The position numbers were made by a program, and so were the translations under genes. A stretch of 64,000 bases of DNA. It comes from Ktedonobacteria bacterium. Lineage in GTDB: Bacteria > Chloroflexota > Ktedonobacteria > Ktedonobacterales > JACDGC01. Positions 18,273 through 27,285 of the stretch are shown piece after piece; position 1 is the stretch's first letter, and every line of letters begins with the position of its first letter. Below the pieces are notes generated by a model that saw nothing but the letters and a program-made list of their open reading frames with translations, was not told the origin of the DNA and made no database searches. Location: assembly GCA_027459785.1 (NCBI GenBank), contig DAIDGU010000016.1:100498-164497 (forward strand), read 5' to 3'.

Positions 18273-19607
18273 TTGCCGGCGCGGGTGACGGTGGGGGCGG
18301 GCCAGCCCTTGCACGGGGAGCCGGCGCTGCCGGGGGCGAAGTACGCCGCCGTGCGGGCGATCCTGGCTGCCGCGCTCGCGGACGGTCCCGCGCAGGTCTT
18401 TGGCGTGCCGCGCACAGATGATACGCGCGTGCTGCTGGCGGCGCTCGACCGGCTCGGCGTCGCCGTCACCTGGACAGGCGCGGAGACGCTCACTATCGCA
18501 GGTTGCGGGGGGGAATGGCCGGCGGAGCGCGCGGGGCGTCCCGCGCAGATCGATGCTGGCAACGCGGGCGCGGTGCTGCGGCTGCTGCTGGGCGCGACGG
18601 CGACCTTGCCAGAGGTGCATTTCACCACGACTTATGCCGCGTCGTTAGGCCAGCGCCCGAACGGTGAATTGCTGGATGCACTGCGGCACCTGGGCGTGGC
18701 GGCTGAGGCGCGGGACGCAGAGGGGCGATTACCGATCACGCTGCGTCGTAGCAAACTGCATGGCGGGGCAGTCAGCATCGCCGGCACGCGCAGTTCGCAG
18801 TTTATCAGCGCGCTGCTCGTGCTGGCTCCGCTCATCGGCGAGCCGCTGACGATCACCGTGACCGACGCGCTGCCCTCCGCCAGCTTCGTGCGGCTGACGA
18901 TCACCATGCTAGCCCAGGCGGGCATCGTGATCGAGTCTGACGCGGACTTGCGCCGGCTGCACATCCCCAGCCCGCAGACCTATCACGCGCGCGACTGGCA
19001 CCTGCCGCGCGACTTCCCTTCCGCCGCCGTGTGGCTGGCGGCGGGCGCGTTGGTGGGCGGCGCGCTTACGCTGCGCGGGCTGTCCAGGGCGACGGAAGAT
19101 GGCGCGGCGGTCCTGGCGGCATTGCACGCGCTGGGCGCAACGATTATCAACCAACCCGCGCCGGAGCCGGATCAGATGACCCTTTCTGTGCAGGGGGCTG
19201 CCAGATTGCAGGGCGCGATCATTGACGGCGCGCCGCTGATCGATAGCGTCCCCGCGCTGGCGGCGGCGGCCTGCGTCGCGGCTGGCACGACCGTTTTTAC
19301 CAATGTGGGGGCGCTGCGGCTGAAAGAGAGCAACCGCATCGACGATCTCTGTGCGGAACTGTGCCGGGCGGGGGCAGACGCCGTGGCGGGGGCGGATAGC
19401 ATCACCATCACAGGCCGGCCCGCCGGCATAGCGGGCGGCGTGACGGTGGATGCGCATCAGGATCATCGCCTGGCGATGGCGCTGGCGATCCTCGCGTTGC
19501 GCGCCCGCGCGCCACTCACCATCACCGGCGCAGATCACGTCGCCAAAAGCTATCCGGCGTTCTGGGACGAACTGGCGCGGCTGGGCGCGCGGGTGCAGGC
19601 GGACTAG
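18273..19607 (+). CDS. aroA: 3-phosphoshikimate 1-carboxyvinyltransferase (EPSP synthase), about 444 aa
   Basis: Joins phosphoshikimate and phosphoenolpyruvate in aromatic amino-acid synthesis. Family marks: DAGNAGAVLRLLLG, QRPNGELLDAL, GTRSSQFISALL, RLKESNRIDDL and DHRLAMALAIL. The N-terminal GSKS loop is altered to GAKYAAVRA, keeping the lysine. No ATG precedes the conserved body; I give a TTG, but an ATT at 18243 has a better-placed GGGGAAAG and would add ten residues. The start is therefore uncertain. The frame itself is open well upstream, over the kinase-like gene, but that part is a shadow. Ends two bases into the convergent neighbour. Confidence 0.88.
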   Translation: MPARVTVGAGQPLHGEPALPGAKYAAVRAILAAALADGPAQVFGVPRTDDTRVLLAALDRLGVAVTWTGAETLTIAGCGGEWPAERAGRPAQIDAGNAGAVLRLLLGATATLPEVHFTTTYAASLGQRPNGELLDALRHLGVAAEARDAEGRLPITLRRSKLHGGAVSIAGTRSSQFISALLVLAPLIGEPLTITVTDALPSASFVRLTITMLAQAGIVIESDADLRRLHIPSPQTYHARDWHLPRDFPSAAVWLAAGALVGGALTLRGLSRATEDGAAVLAALHALGATIINQPAPEPDQMTLSVQGAARLQGAIIDGAPLIDSVPALAAAACVAAGTTVFTNVGALRLKESNRIDDLCAELCRAGADAVAGADSITITGRPAGIAGGVTVDAHQDHRLAMALAILALRARAPLTITGADHVAKSYPAFWDELARLGARVQAD

Positions 19608-20350
19608 CGCGGCGTGGGGGTGCCGGTGGTGCCGGTCAGGCCCGCGATGCCGGGAACCGGCTCTTTCTCGCGCGGCACGCGCTCCAGTTCCTCGCGCAGG
19701 CGGGTTACGTCGGCGGCGGTGACGTTGGCCAGCCAGACACCCTGCGCGCCCAGGCGCGCCACGGTGCGCACGTCGTCGGCGGCGGGCATGTCGTGTAGCG
19801 TCACGATCACCGGGAAGCGCAGGCTCTCGCTCAGCAGGCGCAGGCGGGCGAACTCCTGCACCGTCAGGCCGGCAAGATCTTTTGCGCGCAATGCGAGATC
19901 CAGCACGGCCACGTCCGCTTCCAGCACGTTCAGCGCGCGAAAGCCGATCAGCAACGGATCGTCTGTTGGCGGCGGCACGAAGAGCGCGCGGTCGAACTGA
20001 TCGATCTCGGTGCTGAGGGTGCGCACCGGCGCGGTGACGCCGAGCAGCACGAAATCCGCCCCCTGCGTGTGCAAGGTGCGTAACTCGTCTTCCGACAAGG
20101 TCTGGGCCGCGCGGGCATCCACACCCCAGGCGACTTCTGTTGAAGCATCCTTGTGGAAAGATGCGTCAGCAGGTAGGATGACGACATCCGCGCCCGCTTT
20201 TACCAGCGCGGCAGCCGCCTCGGCGCTGGGAGCCGAGACGATGATGGCAGCCGCCTTGGGCTTGGCCGCGTTCGCCGCCGGCCCCACAAACCCGATGGCT
20301 CCCCGGCTCGACCGCCCCGCGCGGTGCAATATCTCTGTAAGTTTACCCAT
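19604..20350 (-). CDS. Uncharacterised TIM-barrel-like protein, 248 aa
   Basis: I recognise no named family. The alternation of strand and helix (AAAIIVSAP, GADVVILPAD, GADFVLLGV, DVAVLDLALRAKDL, PVIVTLHDMPAADDVRTVARLGAQGVWLANVT) looks like an alpha/beta barrel of the phosphate-binding kind, with the last strands carrying the best-conserved-looking residues. It starts MGKLTEILHRAGR, with AGAGAGGATC upstream. A longer frame upstream runs over a repeat and is unlikely. It converges on aroA with a four-base overlap. Function unknown. Confidence 0.6.
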   Translation of the reverse strand: MGKLTEILHRAGRSSRGAIGFVGPAANAAKPKAAAIIVSAPSAEAAAALVKAGADVVILPADASFHKDASTEVAWGVDARAAQTLSEDELRTLHTQGADFVLLGVTAPVRTLSTEIDQFDRALFVPPPTDDPLLIGFRALNVLEADVAVLDLALRAKDLAGLTVQEFARLRLLSESLRFPVIVTLHDMPAADDVRTVARLGAQGVWLANVTAADVTRLREELERVPREKEPVPGIAGLTGTTGTPTPR

Positions 20351-20474
20351 TGGTATGATCCTCTCTCCATCTGCGCGCTGCCTCAACTGGTTACGACAGC
20401 GCAGCGTCCCTTCTATCATAGCGCGTGGCGGGCCATCTTGCCATGTGCGGGAAGTCATCGGAACAGGTTGAACC

Positions 20475-20520
20475 GGAGGACCGACATTCTTGTCTGTCAT
20501 AATGGACATTCCTGTCCGCC
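20475..20520. repeat. Dispersed palindromes, two adjacent copies
   Basis: GGACCGACATTCTTGTCTGTC and GGACATTCCTGTCC lie side by side between two minus-strand genes. They belong to the palindrome family described at 6577 and 57649. No gene lies in this gap. Confidence 0.7.
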
Positions 20521-20554
20521 CCATAAACCACGACTATCCGCCCTACGTTGAGGA

Positions 20555-21508
20555 TCACCAGCCGCCGAACAATCCACGCGCATTGCCTGCCAGGATGGCG
20601 GCGCGGGCGGCGACGCCAAGGGGCAGCTTGCCGAGCATGGCGGCAGGGTCGGACGTGGGATCGCCGGGGCGGGGGGTGGCGGAAAGCGGCCAGTCGGAGC
20701 CGCAGATGAGGTGATCGCTGCCGAAAGTTTCGCTGGCGAGGGCCAGTGCGGCGGGGGTGGCCGTGGCCGTATCGCACCAGAAGCGGCGGGCGCGGTCGGC
20801 GGGTGCGGGACTGGCAGGATCAGCCTGCGCCGTCAGCCAGCCGAGCAGGGCCGGCAGGCCGCCGCCCAGGTGCGGCAGCACGACGCGCAGGCGCGGATAG
20901 TCGTCCAGCGTGCCGGCGACGATCAGGCGCACGGCCAGGGCCGTCAGGTCCATCGGCATACCCACCAGCAGGTCCAGCCCATAGTCGCGCGGCATCTGCC
21001 AGCCGCCATCCGCCGAGGGATGGACGATGACGGGGATGTCGAGCGCCTGGGCCAGTTCCAGGAAGGGGCGCGCTGCCGGGGACGCGATGGTCGCGCCGTG
21101 ATAACTCGCGCCGATGGCGACGCCGCGCAGCCCCAGCGCCAGGATCGCCCGTTTCAGTTCCGCCAGGTCTTCCGGGCCGCCCAAGGGGTTCACCACGGCG
21201 AGGCCGGCGAGGCGGGTGGGGGCGCGGGCCACCAGCGCGGCGGTCGCCTCGTTCATGGCGCGGCTGAGCGCGAGCGCCGCCGGTGCGCCGCCGGGCATCT
21301 GGGGTCCGGGAGCGACGCTCAGTTCAGGAAAGATCACCGCCTGGGCCACGGCGCGGGTATCCAGCGCGCTCACCAACACGGCGGGATCGGCCAGCATGCT
21401 CAGGCGCAGGGAGATCTTCGGCCAGATCGACGAGCCGCGCCGCACTGCCGGCGACCAGAGGGCATCCGCCCACTCCGGGCGCAGATAATGTACATGTGTG
21501 TCGATCAT
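20555..21508 (-). CDS. Amidohydrolase_2-family metal hydrolase/decarboxylase, 317 aa
   Basis: Related to ACMSD and 2-hydroxy acid decarboxylases of the amidohydrolase superfamily (TIM barrel, divalent metal). It begins MIDTHVHYLRPEW, where HxH binds the metal; later marks are PVIVHPSADGG (metal His), LPHLGGGLPAL (metal His) and GSDWPLSA (catalytic Asp). Substrate unknown. The ATG overlaps the acpS stop as ATGA, so translation is coupled with acpS. Upstream frame extension is antisense-like and Arg-rich and was left out. Length fits the family (about 300-330). Confidence 0.85.
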   Translation of the reverse strand: MIDTHVHYLRPEWADALWSPAVRRGSSIWPKISLRLSMLADPAVLVSALDTRAVAQAVIFPELSVAPGPQMPGGAPAALALSRAMNEATAALVARAPTRLAGLAVVNPLGGPEDLAELKRAILALGLRGVAIGASYHGATIASPAARPFLELAQALDIPVIVHPSADGGWQMPRDYGLDLLVGMPMDLTALAVRLIVAGTLDDYPRLRVVLPHLGGGLPALLGWLTAQADPASPAPADRARRFWCDTATATPAALALASETFGSDHLICGSDWPLSATPRPGDPTSDPAAMLGKLPLGVAARAAILAGNARGLFGGW

Positions 21509-21930
21509 AGTGTCGCCGCGCCGAGCGCCACCACCAGGGCGATGCCATGCCGGCGGGTGGTGGAGATACTGACATCCAGCGTGTGCCAGCCGAGGTCGCG
21601 CGCCCGCGCGGCGGCCAGCCCATGCAGACGCAGCGCCGGCTTGCCGGCGGCATCGCGCAGGCATTCGATCTCGCGCCAGCGAGGGCCGTCGATGCCCGTC
21701 CCCAGCGCCTTGGCGCACGCCTCCTTCGCGGCGAAGCGCCCCGCCAGCCGCACCGGATTCTGCCCGACGATCGCCAGTTCGCCTTCGGTGAACACGCGCG
21801 CGAGAAAACGATCCCGAAAGCGCGCCAGCGCCGCCGCAATGCGCTCCACCTCGATCAGATCGATCCCCACCGCCAGCCGCGCAGGCAGATCAAGCGCCGG
21901 CTCGAAGTCAGCGGCGGACATATCGTTCAT
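21505..21930 (-). CDS. acpS: Holo-[acyl-carrier-protein] synthase AcpS, 141 aa
   Basis: Transfers phosphopantetheine from CoA to acyl carrier protein. The signature is complete: GIDLIEVERI near residue 22 (the metal Asp) and GRFAAKEACAKALGTG (the metal Glu). The core matches the 120-130 residue enzyme with a short N-terminal extension. I chose the ATG with GGAGAGCATCAC upstream; another ATG at 21963 overlaps the stop of the preceding gene as ATGA and would add 11 residues, so coupled translation from there is possible. Middle gene of a three-gene minus-strand unit. Confidence 0.92.
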   Translation of the reverse strand: MNDMSAADFEPALDLPARLAVGIDLIEVERIAAALARFRDRFLARVFTEGELAIVGQNPVRLAGRFAAKEACAKALGTGIDGPRWREIECLRDAAGKPALRLHGLAAARARDLGWHTLDVSISTTRRHGIALVVALGAATL

Positions 21931-21959
21931 GTGATGCTCTCCATCAGAAATGGCCGGCC

Positions 21960-23309
21960 TCATCCTAGCTTGCTGCGAAAGGCGTCGCGGTCTTCCGGGC
22001 GGCGCTGGATCGTGTTCTCGCCCCAGACAAGTTCCTGGCGCACGGTGACGCGCCGGCCATCGGGAACATCATCGTTGAGGATGATGCCGGGGCCGACGAA
22101 GGCATTGCGCCCGATGACGACGCCGGGCATGAGCGAGGCGTTGATGCCCACGCGGGTGCCAGAACCGATGATCTGGCCCAACTTATTGCGACCCGTGGCG
22201 AGGCGCTCACCCTTCACCCGCACCTTGATGATGCCTTCATCCAGCCGCAGATTGCCGGTGACGGTGCCGGAGCCGAAGCTGACGTTAGCGTCGATGACGG
22301 AATCACCGACATAATTCGTGTGGAACCACACATCGTCGCCCAGCCAACTGCGCGCCACCTCCGTGCTGTAGCCAATGATGCAGTGCGCGCCGGTCATGGA
22401 CTCGCGCACCAGCGCGTTATTGCCCAGGATCGTTCCCGGCCCGACGTAGGCCGGCCCCAGGATGGCCGCGCCGGGGAAAAGGCGCACGCCCTCGGCGACA
22501 ATCGCATTGCCGCGAATGCTCGCGCCTTCGGCCACCTGCACACTGGGATGGATCTGCGGCGCGCTGAGGCCGTGCAACAACACTTCCATGATGTCGAGCA
22601 TGTGCCAGGGATACTTCAGGGCGGCGCTGGGCGCGCGGTGGGGCAGCGCCAGCGTGGGGCGCGACGTCATCAGCGCCGCCAGGGCGCGCTCATAGCGGTC
22701 GCCCGGATCGCCCGCCTCAGCCTCGGCCAACGCGGCGGCCAGGTCGCCCGCGCGGGGAATGATGTGCGCCACCAGCGTCATCCAGTGGCTCGGCACGTTG
22801 GCCGCGCCCGGCTTCTCCACTATCCCGCGCACAGCGAAGGGCTGCTGGTCAGTGGACGGCGGCGTGCCAGCGGGGATGAGATAGCCCCCCGGAAAATACG
22901 CCTCGGCATGTTTGGCGGCGAGCAGAAGCGTGTCTGGCTGGGCCTGCGCCTGGGCGAGCATGGCGCGATGGAACGCGGGATCGAGCAGGTCGTGCGCCTG
23001 AGTGAGATAGACGGGGGCGTCTGGCGCGATGGCGGCCAGCGCGCGGGCGGCGGCATCGCCCATCCCCAGCGGCTCCGGCTGCACAACGAACCGCACGGCG
23101 GGGTCGCCAGCAACGGCAGCGCAGTCCGCGCGCACGGCGGCATCATTGCGGGGGCTGGTCACGATGACCATCTCGCGCACGCCGGCTTCTTGCACGATCT
23201 GCATATGCCGCATCAACAACGATTGCCCCATGAAACGCTGCAAAGACTTGTCGCCCAGTGGCCGCAGGCGCGAACTCTCGCCCCCCGCCAGAATGATCGC
23301 CGTCAGCAT
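21960..23309 (-). CDS. Bifunctional sugar-1-phosphate nucleotidylyltransferase with left-handed beta-helix, GlmU-like, 449 aa
   Basis: N-terminal nucleotidyltransferase: LTAIILAGGESSRLRPLGDKSL (the LAGGxxxR..K loop) at residues 2-23, with a metal Asp in the region LTQAHDLLDP. From about residue 270 hexapeptide repeats (PSVQVAEGASIRGNAIVAEG) form a beta-helix, ending in NAFVGPGIILNDD. This combines nucleotide-sugar formation with a possible acetyltransferase, as in UDP-GlcNAc synthesis; the layout is closest to archaeal-type ST0452-like enzymes rather than E. coli GlmU, so I give no symbol. Start ATG has GAAGGATGCATCC upstream. First gene of the unit with acpS. Confidence 0.82.
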   Translation of the reverse strand: MLTAIILAGGESSRLRPLGDKSLQRFMGQSLLMRHMQIVQEAGVREMVIVTSPRNDAAVRADCAAVAGDPAVRFVVQPEPLGMGDAAARALAAIAPDAPVYLTQAHDLLDPAFHRAMLAQAQAQPDTLLLAAKHAEAYFPGGYLIPAGTPPSTDQQPFAVRGIVEKPGAANVPSHWMTLVAHIIPRAGDLAAALAEAEAGDPGDRYERALAALMTSRPTLALPHRAPSAALKYPWHMLDIMEVLLHGLSAPQIHPSVQVAEGASIRGNAIVAEGVRLFPGAAILGPAYVGPGTILGNNALVRESMTGAHCIIGYSTEVARSWLGDDVWFHTNYVGDSVIDANVSFGSGTVTGNLRLDEGIIKVRVKGERLATGRNKLGQIIGSGTRVGINASLMPGVVIGRNAFVGPGIILNDDVPDGRRVTVRQELVWGENTIQRRPEDRDAFRSKLG

Positions 23310-23463
23310 GGATGCATCCTTCGGTTTTTTCTGCCATGTTTTTCTGCCATGTTTTTCTGCATTATAGTATATTGCACGCCCCGCCAACCATGCCTTATCA
23401 TGCACCGACGGCACTGCCTGCGAACCGGTTTGGCTCCCAGGCACGTGCATCTTTGTGGTTGAG
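23310..23463. other. Divergent promoter region with short direct repeats
   Basis: CTGCCATGTTTTT is repeated twice in tandem at about 23331-23356, followed by ATTATA (TATAAT on the minus strand, 23361-23366), a plausible -10 box for the GlmU-like gene. No convincing -35 box lies at the right distance. No gene is visible. Confidence 0.4.
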
Positions 23464-23492
23464 TTGGCGCGTTTTCTGCGTTAGGTTATAGT
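23464..23492 (+). promoter_or_regulatory. Sigma-70-type promoter for the hybrid kinase gene
   Basis: TTGGCG and TATAGT are separated by exactly 17 bases, about 70 bp ahead of the start codon. Matches are four of six and five of six to the consensus. Confidence 0.5.
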
Positions 23493-23560
23493 GATAAAGA
23501 GTGGTGCGGCACGAGACGAACGGGCGCAGGACGGCGCAGAGCTAAGCGGAGGGAGATCGC

Positions 23561-24796
23561 ATGAACTATGCAGGGCGCGATGACCGGATCATCGTGATCG
23601 CGGAAGATGACCAGACAATGGCGCATTTCCTGCGCCGCCACTTGGACGACGAGGGCTATCAGGCGCACATCGTAGAGACGGGCCAGGAGGCGCTGCGGCT
23701 GGTGGCCGCGCTGCACCCGGATGTGGTGGTGCTGGATGTGGGCTTGCCGGACGCGAACGGCCTGGACATCTGCCGGCAGATCAAAAACGATGCGCGCAGC
23801 GCGGATATCCCCGTCCTCTTCCTGACCGGCAAAAACGAGATCGATGAGCGCATCGACGGATTGGATGCCGGCGCGCAGGATTACCTGACCAAGCCATTCG
23901 CCATCCCAGAGTTCCAGGCGCGCTTGCGCGCGATCCTGCGCAGCCAGGACGACCTGCGCCAGCAGCGCGAGGAGATCGCGCAGCGCCAGGAAGAATTGAT
24001 GGCGATCATCAATCACGAACTGCGTGCGCCGCTGACGGTCATCAGCATGGCCTCGCAGATCTTGGCGGAAAACCAGCAGATCAGCCCGCAACGGCGCGAT
24101 CAGTTGATTCAGAGCATCCGTAACAGCGCCGGATCGCTCAACCACATCGTCGATGATTTGTTGTATCTGACGAGTCCCACGCGGACGTTGCGCACCTGCC
24201 AGTTGCGCCCGCTGGTGCAGAGCGTCGTGGAAGAATGCCGCCCGCGCGTGCATGAGTTTGGGTTACACCTGGCCGCGCGGCTGCCGCACGATCTGCCGCC
24301 GCTGGTGGTGGACGAAATGCACCTGCGCCGCGCCCTACGCCACCTGATCGATAACGCGATCAAGTTCACGCCGCGCGGCGGCATCATCACCATCACAGTC
24401 GCCGCCATCCAGGGCGGCCAAGTCGTTGCCAGCGAACCCGGCACGGCAGACGAGATCGTCGCGGCGACGCCGGCATCGCTCCTGCCGCCGGACGACGCGG
24501 AGCCGTGGGCGCTGATCGCGGTGCGCGACACGGGCATCGGCATCGCGCCCGAACATCACCGCCAGGTCTTCGAGCCATTCTATCAAATCGACAGCAGCGC
24601 GGCGCGCACGGCACAGGGATTGGGCCTGGGCCTGGCGGTCGTCGCCGCCTTCGTGCGCTCGCACCACGGCCACCTGGCCGTGCGCAGCGGCAACGGCATG
24701 GGAACCGAGATTCACCTGGCGCTGCCCCTGCGCCAACACGCCGATGACGTGCAGCTTCCCCACACCCCGCCGCCCGACGGCCCGGCGGGTGCGTAG
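23561..24796 (+). CDS. Response regulator-histidine kinase hybrid, 411 aa
   Basis: Cytosolic signalling protein with the receiver first: residues 10-127, acidic pair D16 D17, phosphoacceptor D59 in VVVLDVGLPD, T89 and K111 in LTKPF. A coiled linker (QQREEIAQRQEEL) leads to HisKA with H152 in NHELRAPL. The ATPase domain has N-box DNAIKFTPRGG, G1 DTGIGI and G2 GLGLGLAV. There is no membrane helix or other sensor, so it is probably driven by another kinase phosphorylating D59. No partner regulator is adjacent. Start ATG follows GGAGGGAGATCGC. Confidence 0.92.
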   Translation: MNYAGRDDRIIVIAEDDQTMAHFLRRHLDDEGYQAHIVETGQEALRLVAALHPDVVVLDVGLPDANGLDICRQIKNDARSADIPVLFLTGKNEIDERIDGLDAGAQDYLTKPFAIPEFQARLRAILRSQDDLRQQREEIAQRQEELMAIINHELRAPLTVISMASQILAENQQISPQRRDQLIQSIRNSAGSLNHIVDDLLYLTSPTRTLRTCQLRPLVQSVVEECRPRVHEFGLHLAARLPHDLPPLVVDEMHLRRALRHLIDNAIKFTPRGGIITITVAAIQGGQVVASEPGTADEIVAATPASLLPPDDAEPWALIAVRDTGIGIAPEHHRQVFEPFYQIDSSAARTAQGLGLGLAVVAAFVRSHHGHLAVRSGNGMGTEIHLALPLRQHADDVQLPHTPPPDGPAGA

Positions 24797-25127
24797 CTGC
24801 TATCCATTTGCTAGCGACTGGCGACTGTTAGCCTTGGCAATGTGGCAGCACCGGCAGGCGGGTAATGACGTTTTACCAATCAGCACCGCTTAGCGTCTTA
24901 TACGCTTTGCGGGTGATCAGTATGGATAACGGAGGACAGCCATTCCGGTCTGTCCGGCCCCAATGATCACTGTCTGTACCCGAAAAGGGGTATTAGGCGA
25001 AGTTTCGCGTGCCGGCGGGTCATGCTGTTGCAGGCGCTCTCTGCCCTGACTACCTCAGCCATATTGGCACACGCCATGCTGAGATCGCCCCCAATATTGG
25101 CCCCCCTTATAGGAAAGGCATCCGGCT
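24797..25127. other. Intergenic region holding MITE-like copy C
   Basis: No gene is visible. Apart from the MITE-like element the stretch has no feature I can name except an AGGAAAGG just ahead of the next start codon, which serves as its ribosome-binding site. Confidence 0.5.
24908..24983. mobile_element. MITE-like element, copy C (about 76 bp)
   Basis: The left end TGCGGGTGATCA and the right end TGATCACTGTCTGTACCCGA match copy A, with a short deletion in the left repeat. A single palindrome GGACAGCCATTCCGGTCTGTCC lies in the middle. It is the shortest of the three copies. Confidence 0.6.
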
Positions 25128-26894
25128 ATGGCTGCTGACTTCGCGCGTAAGGATGCGCGCCACGCCCAACCTGGGGCGGCGACCCTGGCCTTCCCCGTCC
25201 TCCACGATCTGGCCCAGAGCGCACCCGTGGACCGCGCTCTGCGGCGCGTCGTGCGCAACGCCATCACCTTGATCAATGCCAGCCAGGCGGCACTGCTGCT
25301 CTATGATGCCGAGGCGCGCACTCTGGTGTTGGCGCAGACGGCGGGCAACGCCAGAGCGCAGTGGCCTGCCCGGCGCATCGCCCTGGGCGAAGGCATCATC
25401 GGCACCGCCGCCGCTGCTGGCCAGCCCCTCTGCGTCGAAGACACCGCGCACGACGGGCGCTATCACCCCAGCGACGGCCACCGCGCCGGCGCGCTGCTGG
25501 CTGTGCCGCTCTGGGATGACGACGTGTTGCTGGGCGTGCTGGTCGCTGCCAGCGAGCGCGTGCGCGCGTTCGGCCCCCGCCACAGCGCCTGCGCCGAGGC
25601 GCTGGCCGATGCCGCCGCCCTGGTGCTGGGCCGCGCCAGCGCCAACCTGGCCACCGAGGCCGACCAGCGCCAGTTGCAAACCTTCGTCACCACCGCGCGG
25701 GCCATCACTACCTTACCCGATCCGCATGCCGTCTTCGAGAGCATCGCCGGCGGCATCAGCCGGATGGTCGCTTTCGATGATGCGCTCATCGCCGCGCACG
25801 ATCCGGCCACGCACGCCTTGCACGTCGTCGCCAGCCAGGGCCAGCGCAGCGCGCACCTCTGCGATCAGCGCGTCAGCTTGCATGATCCGCAGTCGATCTC
25901 CGTGCGGGTGGCCCACAGCCGCCAGGCGCTCGTTTACACGCCGGATGCCGCGCTCGACCGTCCTGGCCACATCACCGAAGCATTCTTGGCGGGCGAAGAC
26001 CTCGCGCTGCTCTGTGTGCCGCTGCTGACGTACGACACCTTGCGCGGCGTCATCACCCTCGCGCGTCGCCAGCCCTTCACGAGCGACGACCTGCGGGCGA
26101 TGAGTGACCTCGCCCCCCTGGTGGCCACGGCGCTCGCCAACGTCGCCCTCTATGCCGCGATCAAAGCCGAGCAGCAGGCGCGCACGCACGTGTTACAGGT
26201 GATCTCCCACGAGATTACCTCGCCTCTTCACACGCTCAACGGCTATCTCGATCTGACCTTAACCGGTGTCGGCGGCCCAGTGGACGAGCGCCAGGGCCAA
26301 TTATTGCAGCGCGCCCGCGCCAGCGGCGCGCGTTTGGCCGCGCAGGTGCAGGATCTCCTGCTGCTGGCTTATGACGATACGGGCGAGCTGCCGATCCACC
26401 TGACGCCGGTGGACGTGCGCCGCGTGTTGCACGAGGCGGTCGCAGCAGTGGAGATCGCCGCGACCACGGCTGGCGTGTCGCTGCATCTGCACGTGCCACC
26501 CGCCGTGCCACTTGTCTTAGCAGATTATGAGCGGATGAGCCAAGTGGTCCGAAACTTGCTGAGCAACAGTCTGACCTTTACCCCGCGCGGCGGTCACATT
26601 TGGGTCGAAGCACGGGCGAGCGCGACCGCACTGGCGATCAGCGTGGCGGATTCCGGCTGCGGCATCGCCGCCGAGCATCTTCCCCATATCTTTGATCGCG
26701 GCTATCGCGCCCCCGTCGCACCAGAGATGGTGCGCAGCAGTGGGCAAGGTCTTGGCTTGGCCATCGTCAAGGCGCTGGTCGAGCGGCACGGCGGCACCAT
26801 TCAGGTCGTCAGCACGCCGGGCCAAGGTACTCGCTTCACCGTCACGCTGCCGTGTGGTCGCGTAGCGGCGGACCACAGCCCGCACCGGGCATAA
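25128..26894 (+). CDS. GAF-GAF histidine kinase, 588 aa
   Basis: Soluble sensor kinase. Residues about 30-170 and 190-345 are two GAF domains (each ending in strands such as LLAVPLWDDDVLLGVLV and LLCVPLLTYDTLRGVITL); the ligand is unknown. HisKA follows with SHEITSPLHTL, His at about 364. The ATPase domain shows NLLSNSLTFTPRGG, DSGCGI and GQGLGLAIV. The catalytic parts look complete. There is no transmembrane segment and no linked response regulator; the REC-kinase hybrid 330 bp upstream is a possible partner, by position only. A small conserved-looking gene follows within 20 bp. Confidence 0.92.
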   Translation: MAADFARKDARHAQPGAATLAFPVLHDLAQSAPVDRALRRVVRNAITLINASQAALLLYDAEARTLVLAQTAGNARAQWPARRIALGEGIIGTAAAAGQPLCVEDTAHDGRYHPSDGHRAGALLAVPLWDDDVLLGVLVAASERVRAFGPRHSACAEALADAAALVLGRASANLATEADQRQLQTFVTTARAITTLPDPHAVFESIAGGISRMVAFDDALIAAHDPATHALHVVASQGQRSAHLCDQRVSLHDPQSISVRVAHSRQALVYTPDAALDRPGHITEAFLAGEDLALLCVPLLTYDTLRGVITLARRQPFTSDDLRAMSDLAPLVATALANVALYAAIKAEQQARTHVLQVISHEITSPLHTLNGYLDLTLTGVGGPVDERQGQLLQRARASGARLAAQVQDLLLLAYDDTGELPIHLTPVDVRRVLHEAVAAVEIAATTAGVSLHLHVPPAVPLVLADYERMSQVVRNLLSNSLTFTPRGGHIWVEARASATALAISVADSGCGIAAEHLPHIFDRGYRAPVAPEMVRSSGQGLGLAIVKALVERHGGTIQVVSTPGQGTRFTVTLPCGRVAADHSPHRA

Positions 26895-26911
26895 CAAAGG
26901 AGAAAGATTCC

Positions 26912-27157
26912 GTGGGAGTGCTACGAATCATGTCCAAACGCGGCGATGACCGCGTGGTTTGGGACGCCCGCCGCGCTGCCGTCGGCGATCCCGAAGCTGA
27001 AGCGGCGGTCCGCGAGGCGGAGCGCATCTTCAATGAAGCCCGCGCCCATGGCGCGACGGCTTTCAAGGTGGACGGCGGCCAGGCTCCCGCCCGCATCGAT
27101 CAGTTCGACCGTACCGCCGAGCAGATCGTCCTGGTTCCGCGCGTCGTCGGTGGTTAA
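26912..27157 (+). CDS. Small hydrophilic protein, 81 aa
   Basis: Unrecognised. GTG start with AAAGGAG ten bases upstream; an ATG at 26930 is an alternative but lacks a site. The sequence is charged, with SKRGDDRVVWDARR, a helix DPEAEAAVREAERIFNEARAHGATAF and a C-terminal strand RTAEQIVLVPRVVGG. It follows the GAF kinase closely and so is probably in its transcript. No membrane segment or signal peptide. Codon use and the strong ribosome-binding site support a real gene. Confidence 0.65.
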   Translation: MGVLRIMSKRGDDRVVWDARRAAVGDPEAEAAVREAERIFNEARAHGATAFKVDGGQAPARIDQFDRTAEQIVLVPRVVGG

Positions 27158-27285
27158 GCTTCCCCAACGCGCTATTCCGTGAGGGCGAATCATGACGGTT
27201 CGCCCGCACTCCGCACTCTTCCTGTTATTGCTCACTTCTTGGTGCTATACCTGCCGCGCGTTTTGTCACAGAGGGGGGATTACCA

